A stretch of DNA of 64,000 nucleotides from Amphiura filiformis (taxonomy: Eukaryota; Echinodermata; Ophiuroidea; Amphilepidida; Amphiuridae). The notes beneath the pieces are model-generated. The model saw nothing but the letters and a program-made list of their open reading frames with translations. It was not told where the DNA came from and ran no database searches. Positions 12,401 to 20,270 of this stretch are shown here, in pieces (position 1 is the stretch's first letter; the number at the start of each line of letters is the position of its first letter). The DNA is taken from contig NC_092636.1 of NCBI RefSeq assembly GCF_039555335.1, positions 60,639,991 through 60,703,990 on the forward strand. The letters run 5' to 3'. The position numbers were made by a program, and so were the translations under genes.

Positions 12401-15328
12401 TAATGTCTGTACCCTTAATCATGAGGCTTTATGTGACTTTCTTCACCCTGGAAAATGCCTTTGGGTCTGTTAACCATGACCTTATCAGCAACTCCTTATC
12501 AAGGTTGAAGTTTCCTCAAAATATCATGTGATTTTCTTCGACCTGGTCACCAAGATCTTATCAAGGATAAAGATTCCTCCTAACATCCTGGGTTACATTT
12601 GAGAACCTTTATTCCAATCTTGAAGGCTGTGTCGTTACCACTGATCTACTAAAGGCAGTTAAAGTTATGTCCGCATCTACTAACTTTAAATTTCACAAAG
12701 GTGTCTTAACACCCACTGCCACATTTTTGTCTGTTTTCAATCCAATTTTAGAAAAATTACAACAAAATGAAGCATATATGGATATTCAATCAACGACTCT
12801 AAATATGTCACGACACAAGTTCATTCGCGGAAGACTTAATCCCCACGAATAGGAGAACTCACCAGTGACCAACATATTTCCAATGAAATCTCTGAGTGGA
12901 CTAAATCATCTTATGCTGAAACCAATTCAATGCAAATCTCCATCTATTGTGAGTGGCAAACCCACTCCAATTGTTTTTAATCTTGTTGAAAATGATGTCA
13001 ACACAATCCAAGATGATCCTCATGAAATTATTGGATCTTTCTGGGAAGCAGGGAGATGCTTTTGATCATGTCAAGGACCATTTTTGTCCATGACTTGACC
13101 AAAACATCTCTCCTTGCTCTTGATTCAGTTGTTCATAAGCACATTAATAGTTGGTGTGGTCTTGCTAGATTTGCTAGATCCAAGGGTATCCATATAAACC
13201 AGTTTGTCAGTTTATCAACTTTACTTTGAATGTCATATTTTAGCTCATTTGTCCTCAAGAACAAATACTGACTCCAAAGTCAATGTTACTCTTGACTCTC
13301 GCCTTGAAAGGGAAAAAAATGGTCTGAAAAGTTTTTGATCACGACCTGTCAAAATTTACCATGTTGATCACAATTCTTCTGGTATCTTCCAAAATCTTGC
13401 TCTCGTTAATGAAAGCTCAAAATCCATCATCATTATTGACCTCAGTAAACTGGCAAAATATATCCACTAGACGCATGGACAAACAAATTAAATATGCTTG
13501 TTCAACCATAGATTTTTGAGAACAAGAGTTATGATGCAAATCTATTTTGTATTGACATAGGCAGTAGAGACCTCATCACAGTCTCAAAAAGTACAAACCA
13601 ATGAAGCAGGTCTTTCACACATTTTTAGAAATATCTCTGTCATTGTGCAATTCTTTGTTCATAGTCAATTTTGTACTCAAAATATGACCATGACTGGTCG
13701 ATCTTTTTATTGCAATTGTTTCAGGGGTGGCAATAGTTCTTGCAATAATTTTTGTCCTGATGTGTTATTGTACAATATGCCTGGGGTCAATCTGGGTCAT
13801 TGTACCTACTCCACCCTTATGTCTGGTCTTGTTTTTTCTTCTCTATATATTTGCATGTGTATTATTAATAAATTGAAATGATGAAACTAATTATTTAGGT
13901 TAACTTACAACATCTGGGGCTTTGTCATTCCATGAACTATCTGGAGTTCTGATATATAGACGCCATGATTGCCTCCATGTATATTCAGTTTTTAAAACTT
14001 ACAACATCGGGGGCTTTGCCATCAGGCTCAGAAATTTGTCAGGAATCTATTCTCATAGAGATTCTTATAACTGATTTGCGTAAATCTAAAGAGATTCTCG
14101 CAGATTTTTAGTAAATGGGGTGAATCTATAAAGATTCTTGTAAAATGCTGTTGCCAGAATCAAATGAATTCTCAGAAGGTGAAATGGAATTCTACCCCAG
14201 TCATCAACACAATCAGTCCTAGAGTTCTGATTTAAAGCATATAATTGGCTCTTCTTACAGATTGAGTATAAGGCAAAAAAAAAGTTTGTCTCAAAGCTTG
14301 TACGCGGCATTTGTAAAATCATGCAATTTGAAAAAAAAGAAATGCATAATTTTTTTTATTTTAATTTTTTAAATAATTTTTTCCTGAAAAATTCGGTGAA
14401 AATCAGATTTTTTTCTCAAAATACCATAAAAATAGTAAAATACCAAGTTGGGAATAAAAAAAAAATCACATTTCGCATTTGTTTTTAAACCACTTGTGAG
14501 CTTTGAGACAAACCTTTTTTTTGCCTAATATATCCAGGTTTAAAACTTACAACATCTGGGGCTTTGCCATCAACAATCTTGAGTTCTGATAGAAGCCATG
14601 ATTGCCTCTTCTTGTAGTTATCCTTGTCCACTTTCTTCACTTTATGAATGGACACCTGGGCTGGTTGGTCAGTAGTCACTGTAAACAATAGGTAGATGAC
14701 AGGAATCAAAATTTACAATAATTACCACATAAGTTTTGCTTGTCCCCACACTTGATTTGGGTTGGTCATCAAACAGTCTTCACTGAAGAGTCTCAATTAA
14801 AATAAATCTTGTGTAGTGAGTTGGAATTCACATCATATATCACATAAATTTGTCAATACTTCATACTTTGTTTTTCAGTGACAATCTGTTGCAAGAATAT
14901 ACTTTCACATATTTAACCCCAAAATCTCCAAGAGAAAATGGAACTATGTGTACACCTAAATTTAATACAGGATTTCATTCTTTATACTGTCATCAAGTAA
15001 AAAGTTTCCAAGTTCTTTATTATTGAGTTAAGTTTTCTCATACACCTCCTTCAGTTCAACATACAATTGTACTTGTGATCATATTCAACCTAATTAGCAC
15101 CCTAACACCCCATCCCTGAAAACTTTCATCATTTTCTAAGGTCATTCTAATGACTGTATAAAGCATACTGTAGGCCTATAGATGATGTGTGGAGTGTCAC
15201 TTACCTACTACACAGAGGAAGCTGACTTTCTTCTTCTTGCCAGCTTTGGTGACATGTACTACAGCAATGAGTCTCTCATCATGAGGGAGGAATACATCCC
15301 TCTGGAGGGTATGCCTGATGGCAGTCAT
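335..15328 (-). CDS. EXOC1: Exocyst complex component 1 (Sec3), N-terminal part; gene continues past left edge
   Basis: Exocyst subunit that marks sites of vesicle tethering at the plasma membrane through an N-terminal PH-like, phosphoinositide- and Rho-binding domain followed by a coiled-coil rod. Joined exons in transcript order: 15328-15205, 14678-14551, 10302-10207, 9334-9265, 4694-4497, 3977-3852, 3389-3152, 1745-1636, 475-335, about 410 residues of a family usually near 890. Recognisable blocks, by family knowledge, are the start [59 protein letters not shown] and HHSFHRDL. Splice phases agree at every junction except entry into the 4497-4694 exon, which needs a 1-nt correction. Introns are long and full of repeats. 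The C-terminal helical rods lie beyond position 1. Confidence 0.94.
1636..1745 (-). CDS. EXOC1: EXOC1 coding exon 8
   Basis: 110 nt, phase 1 in and phase 0 out. It encodes [20 protein letters not shown] followed by [16 protein letters not shown], a well conserved family block. The acceptor is GGTACAG and the donor CAG|GTAAAT. Confidence 0.93.
3152..3389 (-). CDS. EXOC1: EXOC1 coding exon 7
   Basis: 238 nt, phase 0 in and phase 1 out. It begins [20 protein letters not shown] and continues through [19 protein letters not shown] and [19 protein letters not shown] to a G|GTAAGA donor in the codon after HT. It lies in the long helical region after the coiled coil. The open frame runs on past the donor, but that extension is intron and does not resemble the family. 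Confidence 0.93.
3852..3977 (-). CDS. EXOC1: EXOC1 coding exon 6
   Basis: 42 codons, phase 0 at both ends: [20 protein letters not shown] then [19 protein letters not shown] and KLE. The heptad pattern is typical of the Sec3 coiled coil. The acceptor is TTTCAG and the donor GAG|GTGAGA. Confidence 0.93.
4497..4694 (-). CDS. EXOC1: EXOC1 coding exon 5 (apparent 1-nt frameshift)
   Basis: Encodes [20 protein letters not shown] then [19 protein letters not shown] and SVLDG, the start of the coiled-coil region, ending in phase 0 at GTAAGT. The preceding exon leaves phase 1. Read in that phase, the 5' end gives [15 protein letters not shown], which looks like the family linker; read in the phase of the 3' part it gives an unlike [11 protein letters not shown]. 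The exon is 198 nt, and 197 nt would satisfy both phases. A single extra base around 4640-4665, real or an assembly error, is the simplest explanation. Confidence 0.85.
4796..5160. mobile_element. TTAA-flanked palindromic MITE in EXOC1 intron
   Basis: Almost fully self-complementary: the left arm begins TTAAGGGGTACTACACCCC and the right arm ends with its complement and TTAA. A duplicated TTAA is the target preference of piggyBac-type elements. A diverged copy of the same family is at 45524-45891. It contains no coding sequence. Confidence 0.8.
5161..7213. other. EXOC1 intron sequence between exons 4 and 5, no exon seen
   Basis: AT-rich intron. I found no conserved Sec3 segment here. Short open frames, such as the one near 5933-6118, do not resemble a protein family and lack good splice sites. 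Confidence 0.6.
7214..7675. mobile_element. MITE with CCGTATTGTCTGTAATAAA ends
   Basis: Terminal inverted repeats CCGTATTGTCTGTAATAAA and its complement lie directly inside CATA at both borders (7210-7213 and 7676-7679). The interior carries GCCCCCC tracts. Non-coding, inside an EXOC1 intron. Confidence 0.75.
7680..9264. other. EXOC1 intron remainder; possible 6-nt microexon site near 7900
   Basis: No conserved coding block. Around 7899-7904 a strong minus-strand acceptor (CTGTTCCTCATGCAG) is followed after ATGAAG by GTATCT. This could be a 6-nt microexon in frame with the exon-4 phase, but chance is at least as likely. Confidence 0.4.
9265..9334 (-). CDS. EXOC1: EXOC1 coding exon 4
   Basis: 70 nt, phase 0 in and phase 1 out, encoding [19 protein letters not shown] then SLME. 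A long pyrimidine tract ends in CACATAG, and the donor is G|GTAAGT. It aligns with the family segment that follows the IWK motif of exon 3. Confidence 0.9.
9549..9602 (-). CDS. EXOC1: Candidate EXOC1 cassette exon (18 codons)
   Basis: A 54-nt open segment between exons 3 and 4, phase 0 at both sides, encodes [18 protein letters not shown]. The acceptor has a pyrimidine tract and CAG (complement of 9603-9605). The donor is AAG|GTGAAA, which is weak. Joining exon 3 directly to exon 4 matches the vertebrate protein without a gap, so this would be an optional in-frame insertion just after the PH-like domain. It could also be chance. Confidence 0.4.
10207..10302 (-). CDS. EXOC1: EXOC1 coding exon 3
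   Basis: Exactly 32 codons, phase 0 at both ends, between a TTTGCAG acceptor and a GTAAGT donor. It encodes [19 protein letters not shown] followed by [13 protein letters not shown], the closing helix of the Sec3 PH-like domain. Close similarity to the vertebrate segment makes the call secure. Confidence 0.93.
11220..11400. repeat. TTTA/TTAC-rich simple repeat
   Basis: Degenerate runs of TTATTTACTTATT-like sequence in the EXOC1 intron, of microsatellite character. Confidence 0.7.
11887..11950 (-). pseudogene. Partial copy A of EXOC1 exon 2 with intact donor
   Basis: The segment repeats the 3' half of exon 2: [19 protein letters not shown] remains open and is followed by the same GTAAGT donor (complement of 11881-11886). 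Similarity to the true exon fades about 64 nt upstream, at a CTATAAG that could act as a weak acceptor. It is either a relic of tandem duplication or a minor alternative exon. Confidence 0.7.
12340..13065 (+). pseudogene. Decayed non-LTR retrotransposon reverse transcriptase
   Basis: Antisense to EXOC1 within its second intron. Frame pieces include [20 protein letters not shown], which resembles the LINE reverse-transcriptase block with NAFGSV-H, and about 80 codons later [20 protein letters not shown], which resembles the G-Q-G-PLSP block. Frameshifts and stops break it, and the second catalytic block is not preserved. Similarity may trail to ~13860. The clade cannot be decided by eye. Confidence 0.65.
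13909..13976 (-). pseudogene. Partial copy B of EXOC1 exon 2 with intact donor
   Basis: Starts RQSW and ends DKAPDV before GTAAGT, like exon 2, but the middle is altered by small indels, so the true reading frame is lost in the centre. It shares the ATGACAAAGCCCCAG end with copy A, which suggests copy-from-copy duplication. Confidence 0.65.
14003..14257 (-). pseudogene. Partial copy C of EXOC1 exon 2, split by a small element
   Basis: 14003-14024 reads DGKAPDV plus the GTAAGT donor. The upstream half of the same exon copy resumes at about 14207-14257. Between them lies ~180 bp that starts like CAGGCTCAGAAATTT and ends like GAATTCTACCCCAG, with CATCA at both edges. These ends resemble the element at 63610-63812. 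Confidence 0.6.
14271..14526. mobile_element. MITE with AGGCAAAAAAAA ends
   Basis: Ends AGGCAAAAAAAAAGTTTGTC and its near-perfect complement, continuing through CTCAAAGCT, about 28 bp each. The interior is T/A-rich. It lies just downstream of EXOC1 exon 2, next to the exon-2 copies, and may have taken part in their duplication (inference). Confidence 0.75.
14551..14678 (-). CDS. EXOC1: EXOC1 coding exon 2
   Basis: Begins after a TTTACAG acceptor in phase 1 and ends in phase 0 at GTAAGT. It encodes [17 protein letters not shown] followed by a basic stretch and [19 protein letters not shown], the middle strands of the PH-like domain. Its last ~65 nt and its donor are copied three times within the following intron (see pseudogene entries). 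Confidence 0.93.
15205..15328 (-). CDS. EXOC1: EXOC1 coding exon 1 (start codon)
   Basis: ATG is the complement of 15326-15328. The 41 complete codons begin [13 protein letters not shown] and include the basic KAGKKKK stretch of the Sec3 N-terminal domain. The exon ends in phase 1 at a GTAAGT donor (complement of 15199-15204). An upstream leader portion probably enters at an AG near 15353, since the sequence there reads TTCATCAG on the minus strand. The start is chosen because it coincides with the conserved family N-terminus. Confidence 0.93.
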
Positions 15329-15353
15329 CGTCTCTCACTATCTAGGTTACTTG

Positions 15354-16982
15354 CTGATGAAGAATATACAAAATAACACACAATTTTAGCAAATGTATGA
15401 TAAATAGGTTCACACCCTAATTTCTATTATTATAGATTCCAACCAATCCTAGAGAAGCATAATTTTTATGTCAAACAGTCAAACCATTGCCTGAAATTAG
15501 GAACAACAATTTGATTTGATTTGTGAAATCTTTATTGAGGGATTTAAACTACTTCAGTGGTTAGCACTGCTTTCTAAGCAGGCCCTCATGCATAAAATGA
15601 ATATTTAACAGATTGATACATACCGTAATATTTACAAAATAACATCATATTTACACAATTATACAAAAACATCAATAATAAGGGGGAAAGAAAATAAATA
15701 CATTTCAAGTGCCAGTACATTTCCAATACTGTATAAATCTAAAAATACACAATAAATTATTCTAATTCTGCAGTCAGATGCTACAAGTCATGAATTGGTG
15801 CAAAGACAGAGTTTCAAGGTTACATGATATGATCAGGCATGAAAACTGGTCTCAAATAAAATAAAAAACATTGAAAACCATGTTTTTTACCATTTTCTGT
15901 AAATTTGATTCATACATTTTAGGCTAAAAACACTAACAAAAACGCTGTTCAGCTAAAACGCTAAATATTTTCATGCCACTATGATGGTGGTACAATGTAA
16001 ATTATGCCATAAGTTATACAGCTCTTACAATAAATAGGACTGGCAGGCGGCAGCGAGTCTAGGACTGACAGAGAGATACATGTACAGTGCAGTCTTTGTG
16101 TGTCTTACAGTGAACTTACTCATTTTGTTAACCGGGGTGGCTTTGGATAAATTTGCTGTATTGTCGACTTGTCGTAAATTATATTTTTATAATGATCAGT
16201 AGAATTCTGAGTTTCATGTTGGGATTGGCAAGTACCAATTGAGGACAATTCATGCCCATAGAGTCAACTCAATTTTACTCTATTTTCCAATAATTTTTGT
16301 GGGGCAAGGTTTGTCCAAAGTCACCCCTGTGTTTGGGGTGACTTTGGACACCAGGAATTCAAGTGCTTGTCCAAAGTCACCCCGAACTGAAGAGTAGAGC
16401 AATGGAGAGGGTGGAAGTAGGCGTAAGGTGGGTAAGAGCACAGAGGTAGATGGGTAGGACATGGTCACTGTGGTGTATTTTAAACAAAGTGTCAAATTTA
16501 TGGTATTCGTTTATTATGTCAAAAGTCACCCCGGAAAGGAAGCCAAACCCTGGGTTGACATTGAACACAGCCTGCTTTTAAATTCTTAAGAATGGGTAGA
16601 TATCATGAGTACCCAGGTAGGTTCTTGATTCATCTGTGACTGTGTTCACTATCCAACAGACTTGAGTTTCAATTGTTATGTTCCGGTGGAGTACCGGTAC
16701 CAGGGTACCGATAGTTTGACCACCACAAAAATCCTATATTTTATGGGCCCAGCTAAAAAGTCATGAAAAACATATTTAAGATTTAACACATCATTTATAC
16801 TGGGGAACTTAAGCCATAAATATTAAAAGGTAAAACAGCATAATAGTTTTTCCTATGACATGTGTTTCCAAAGTCACCACAGCGTCCAAAGTCTGGCTGT
16901 GCAAATCTTATGTACACGTACCCCCAGGGTCTATCAAAAATTGCCCCTCCCCCGGCCTTGTGCCCAAAATGCAAAAATCTTC
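15354..16982. other. No gene seen; probable upstream EXOC1 intron or intergenic DNA
   Basis: AT-rich DNA with no supported exon. From about 16130 to 16880 several copies of CCAAAGTCACCCC and its complement occur, with GGGGTGGCTTTGGA near the left and TTTCCAAAGTCACCAC near the right. This is perhaps a further inverted-repeat element with unclear borders. Confidence 0.5.
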
Positions 16983-16990
16983 CCCCTTCC

Positions 16991-17611
16991 CAGTGGCGTA
17001 GCCAGGATTTTTATATTGGGGGGCAAGTTTTTGACACAAACCGACAAGTAATATTGACAATTCGAGCGTAGCGAGCTAAGCGAGAGGAGCGAGCAACGGG
17101 TGGGGTCCAGGGGCCCGCCTTAGGGCCCCTGGTGGGGTCCAGGGGCAAAGCCCCTGGTAGGGGTCCAGGGGGCGAAGCCCCCGGAAGCTCTGAGGTTTTA
17201 GCGTTGTGGAGGGCCATTTTTCATGCATGTTTTTACCTTTATAGTATTTTGTTCCTTTAAAATTGAGTGAAAATCACTAGAGAAGGTAAGGAAATAATGT
17301 TGTAACATGTTTTAAAGAGAAAGGTTGCTATTTAATATAGTGTTTGAAAGTTTGAAATAATTTACGTAGGTTACACAGTGCGCCGGTGTGCCTAAATATC
17401 ATACAAATAAGTAATGTTGAATCAAATTTTCACATTACTGACACTTTTAGTTGGACCCAAGTTCACATGACCGACGATGCAGATGCATGATTTGCCGACC
17501 GGCCCTCCGGGCCGGCACTTAGTAGACCACTCAAAATGAACCGACGGTCCCGTCTGAACCGACGGAATGGCATATTGGGGGGCAATTGCCCCCCCTCTAG
17601 CTACGCCACTG
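16991..17611. mobile_element. hAT-type non-autonomous element, 621 bp
   Basis: Ends CAGTGGCGTAGCCAGG and CTAGCTACGCCACTG, flanked by a perfect 8-bp duplication CCCCTTCC (16983-16990 and 17612-17619). An 8-bp duplication and CAGTGG-type ends are hAT features. The interior has GC-rich repeats of GGGGTCCAGGGG and no transposase frame. Confidence 0.88.
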
Positions 17612-17619
17612 CCCCTTCC

Positions 17620-18239
17620 CCATTTTGATGTGCTAAATAAAGCCTAAAAACATTTCGATTTCCACATGTTACTAATGAAATTAAGGAATAATATAGAACC
17701 AGTGCCTGAAACATCTGTACAATGTGTACCAATAAATCCTTGCCCCTTTCGACAAGCCAAAATTGCCTCCCCCTAGCCCTAGGCCCTTTTTTAGGTATCC
17801 CAGGCAAACCTTAGTTAACACATTTGCTAGTCAGCGAAATTCGCCGAGACCGGGGCCCAAACACAATGCATATTTACATAGAAATTTGAATTTTTTTTCG
17901 AGAATAGGTCGGTGAAGGAAACCTACATAAATATGTTTTCTATACTTCACTTGACCCAAATATATGATTTTTTATGGTGATAATCAAGTCGCACATGGAA
18001 TTATAGAGGGATTTTGATAGCAGTTCCAGGCATTAAAAAAAGCTGCTATCGCCTATGAGACTAAGTCTAAGATCTAGAAACACCCCCGAAATGCCGTTTT
18101 GGGGAATTTTGCTAGCTGAATCTTTTTGATGAAAGTCAGTCTTTGACAAGATGTAACTTTGCTACGGAAAGTGCATAAAGGCGCTGGAACTGACAATAGC
18201 GATATTAACACAGAATAGCAACACTGACTGCTAATATGC
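17620..18239. other. No gene or clear repeat seen
   Basis: No plausible exon, RNA gene or tandem repeat was recognised here. It leads into the GCGCAATTAT array that starts near 18240. Confidence 0.5.
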
Positions 18240-18720
18240 AATTATCAATGTGAGGCTTTGAAATTAGCGCAATTATGATAAGAATTTGTTGAAATTAGCG
18301 CAATTATCAACCATCTTTTGAAATTAGCGCAATTATGAATTAAACGTTGCAATTATGAAACTTTCAAAATGCTCCATGAAAATAGCGCAATTATGATAAT
18401 AACTTTTCCAAATTAGCGCAATTATCAACCCCATTTTGAAATTAGCGCAATTTTGAACTAAACATTGCAATTATGAATCTTTCACAATGCTCAATGAAAA
18501 TAGCGCAATTATGACAATAACTTGTTGAAATTAGCGCAATTATCAACTGCATTTTGAAATTAGCGCAATTATGAACTCAACGTTGCAATTATGATGAAAA
18601 TAGTGCAATTATGATAATAACTTGTTCAAATTAGCGCAATTATCAACCCCATTTTGAAATTAGCGCAATTATGAAGTCAACATTGCAATTATGAAACTTT
18701 CACAAAATGCAAGTGATAAT
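18240..18720. repeat. Tandem repeat with AAATTAGCGCAATTAT core
   Basis: Roughly 120-bp higher-order units, each with several copies of TTAGCGCAATTAT separated by AT-rich linkers (TTGAAA, AACGTTGCAATTATGAA). It merges at the right with the related array at 18720-19085. Confidence 0.85.
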
Positions 18721-19085
18721 TGCGCTATACATGCAATTATGAATTAAACGTTGCAATTGCGCAATTTTGCGCTAAATTGCGCAATTTTCAAATTTCAACA
18801 TTTTCACTTTACCTCTTAAATTGCGCAATTTTCAGATTTTCACTTTACCTCTTCATTGAAGTGATAATTGCGCTATTCCGCTATTTTCAACAATTGCGCA
18901 ATTTTTAAATTTCCAGATTTTCACTTTACCTCTTCATTCAAGTGATAATTGCGCTATTCGCTATTTTCAAAAATTGCGCAATTTTGCGCTAAATTGCGCA
19001 ATTTTCAAATTTTCACTTTACCTCTTTATTGAAGTGATAATTGCGCTATTCCGCTATTTTCAAAAAAATTGCGCAATTTTGCGCT
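18720..19085. repeat. GCGC-palindrome array, inverted relative to 27640-29190
   Basis: Three to four copies of TTTTCACTTTACCTCTTCAT, then GTGATAATTGCGCTATT and AAATTGCGCAATTTT. The complement of this order (GAAAATAGCG, AATAGCGC, TATTATCAC, GGTAAAGTGAAAA, AATTGCGCAATT) is the unit of the large array 8.5 kb to the right, so the two are inverted members of one satellite family. Confidence 0.8.
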
Positions 19086-19700
19086 AAAGTGGGACCAGAA
19101 CGGAAGGGCCCCGCAGAGCAAGAAATAAACTGTGAACTGCTAATTTTTTCATAACATACACGCAGCAGCCCAAGCGTTTCGAGAACATGCTCCAAGTGGG
19201 ACCAGAACGGAAGAACCCCGCAGGGCAAGAAAGAAACTGTGAACTGCTAATTTTTTAATAACATGCACGCAGCAGCCCAAACGTTTGAGAACATGCTCCC
19301 AGTGGGACCATTAACGGAAGAGCCCCGCAGGGCAAGTAAGGAAGTGTGAACTGTTAGGTCTGATGTGTTAGGTCTTTCTTAAGAAATTGATGTTTATGCA
19401 GTTTAAGTGCGAACTGTTATTGAGAAATTTTGAGAATTTCACTTTACCTCTTCATTCTACTGTTCAACGTTTACGCATACACGCAGCAGCCCAAAGCGTT
19501 TCGAGAACATACTCCCAGTGGGACCAGAACGGAAGAGCCCCGAGGGTAAGAAAGAAACTGAACTGCTCATTTCTTTAATAACATACACGCAGCAGCGGAA
19601 ACGTTTCGAGAACGTGCTCCAAGTGGGACCAAACGGAAGAGCCCGAGGGCAAGTAAGAAAGTGTGAACTCTTAGGTCTGACGTGTTAGGTCTGATGGTTA
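19085..19700. repeat. About 106-bp tandem repeat, five copies
   Basis: Copies begin at AGTGGGACCAGAACGGAAG (near 19088, 19195, 19301, 19516 and 19622) and carry CACGCAGCAGCCC and GTTTCGAGAACATGCTCC. One inverted partial copy lies at 19948-20030. No coding capacity is conserved between copies. Confidence 0.8.
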
Positions 19701-20270
19701 CGCATTTCCTTCACATCTGGGGATTTACGGCCAAAATGTGTTTATATTTTTCTTAATAACATACATGCAGCAGCCGAACGGGTTTTTCCATCTATTGCAT
19801 TTACCCACTTGTCACGGTTCTGAAAGGGGACATTGCAAAATCCCTAATGCTTTGTACAGGGCCTTTCAGTTGAAAGTCAATTTTTCAAAACAAAAATACC
19901 ACTCATTTGCCTTGTCTTTGGTAATTATTCCGTTTAATCCATGACTTGGAGCATGTTCCGTTTCGGTCCCACTTGCAGCATGTTCTCGAAACTTTTGGGC
20001 TGCTGCGTGTATGTTATTGCAAAATTAGTTCACTGGGAAATCAAGTCAATTTCCTGGTCATAAATACAACTTTTGCATGTTTTGTATCCAAATACCTTGC
20101 TTTTATGTCATGTTTTGTGATTTCTCCCATTGAGTGCAATAACAATGGTAAGTGTCCTCTTCGTGCGAGGTCGCAAGATGGAACAGCCGAATATCGGCAG
20201 CATTAGTGCATTTGCCATTTTCATGAATGATGATGTACGTCTATAAGTATCATAATAATCATCATCATGG

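Noticed and set aside
18240-19090. CRISPR-like array
   Set aside because: Spacing and repeats are AT-rich satellite in an animal genome; no constant repeat with unique spacers and no cas genes.
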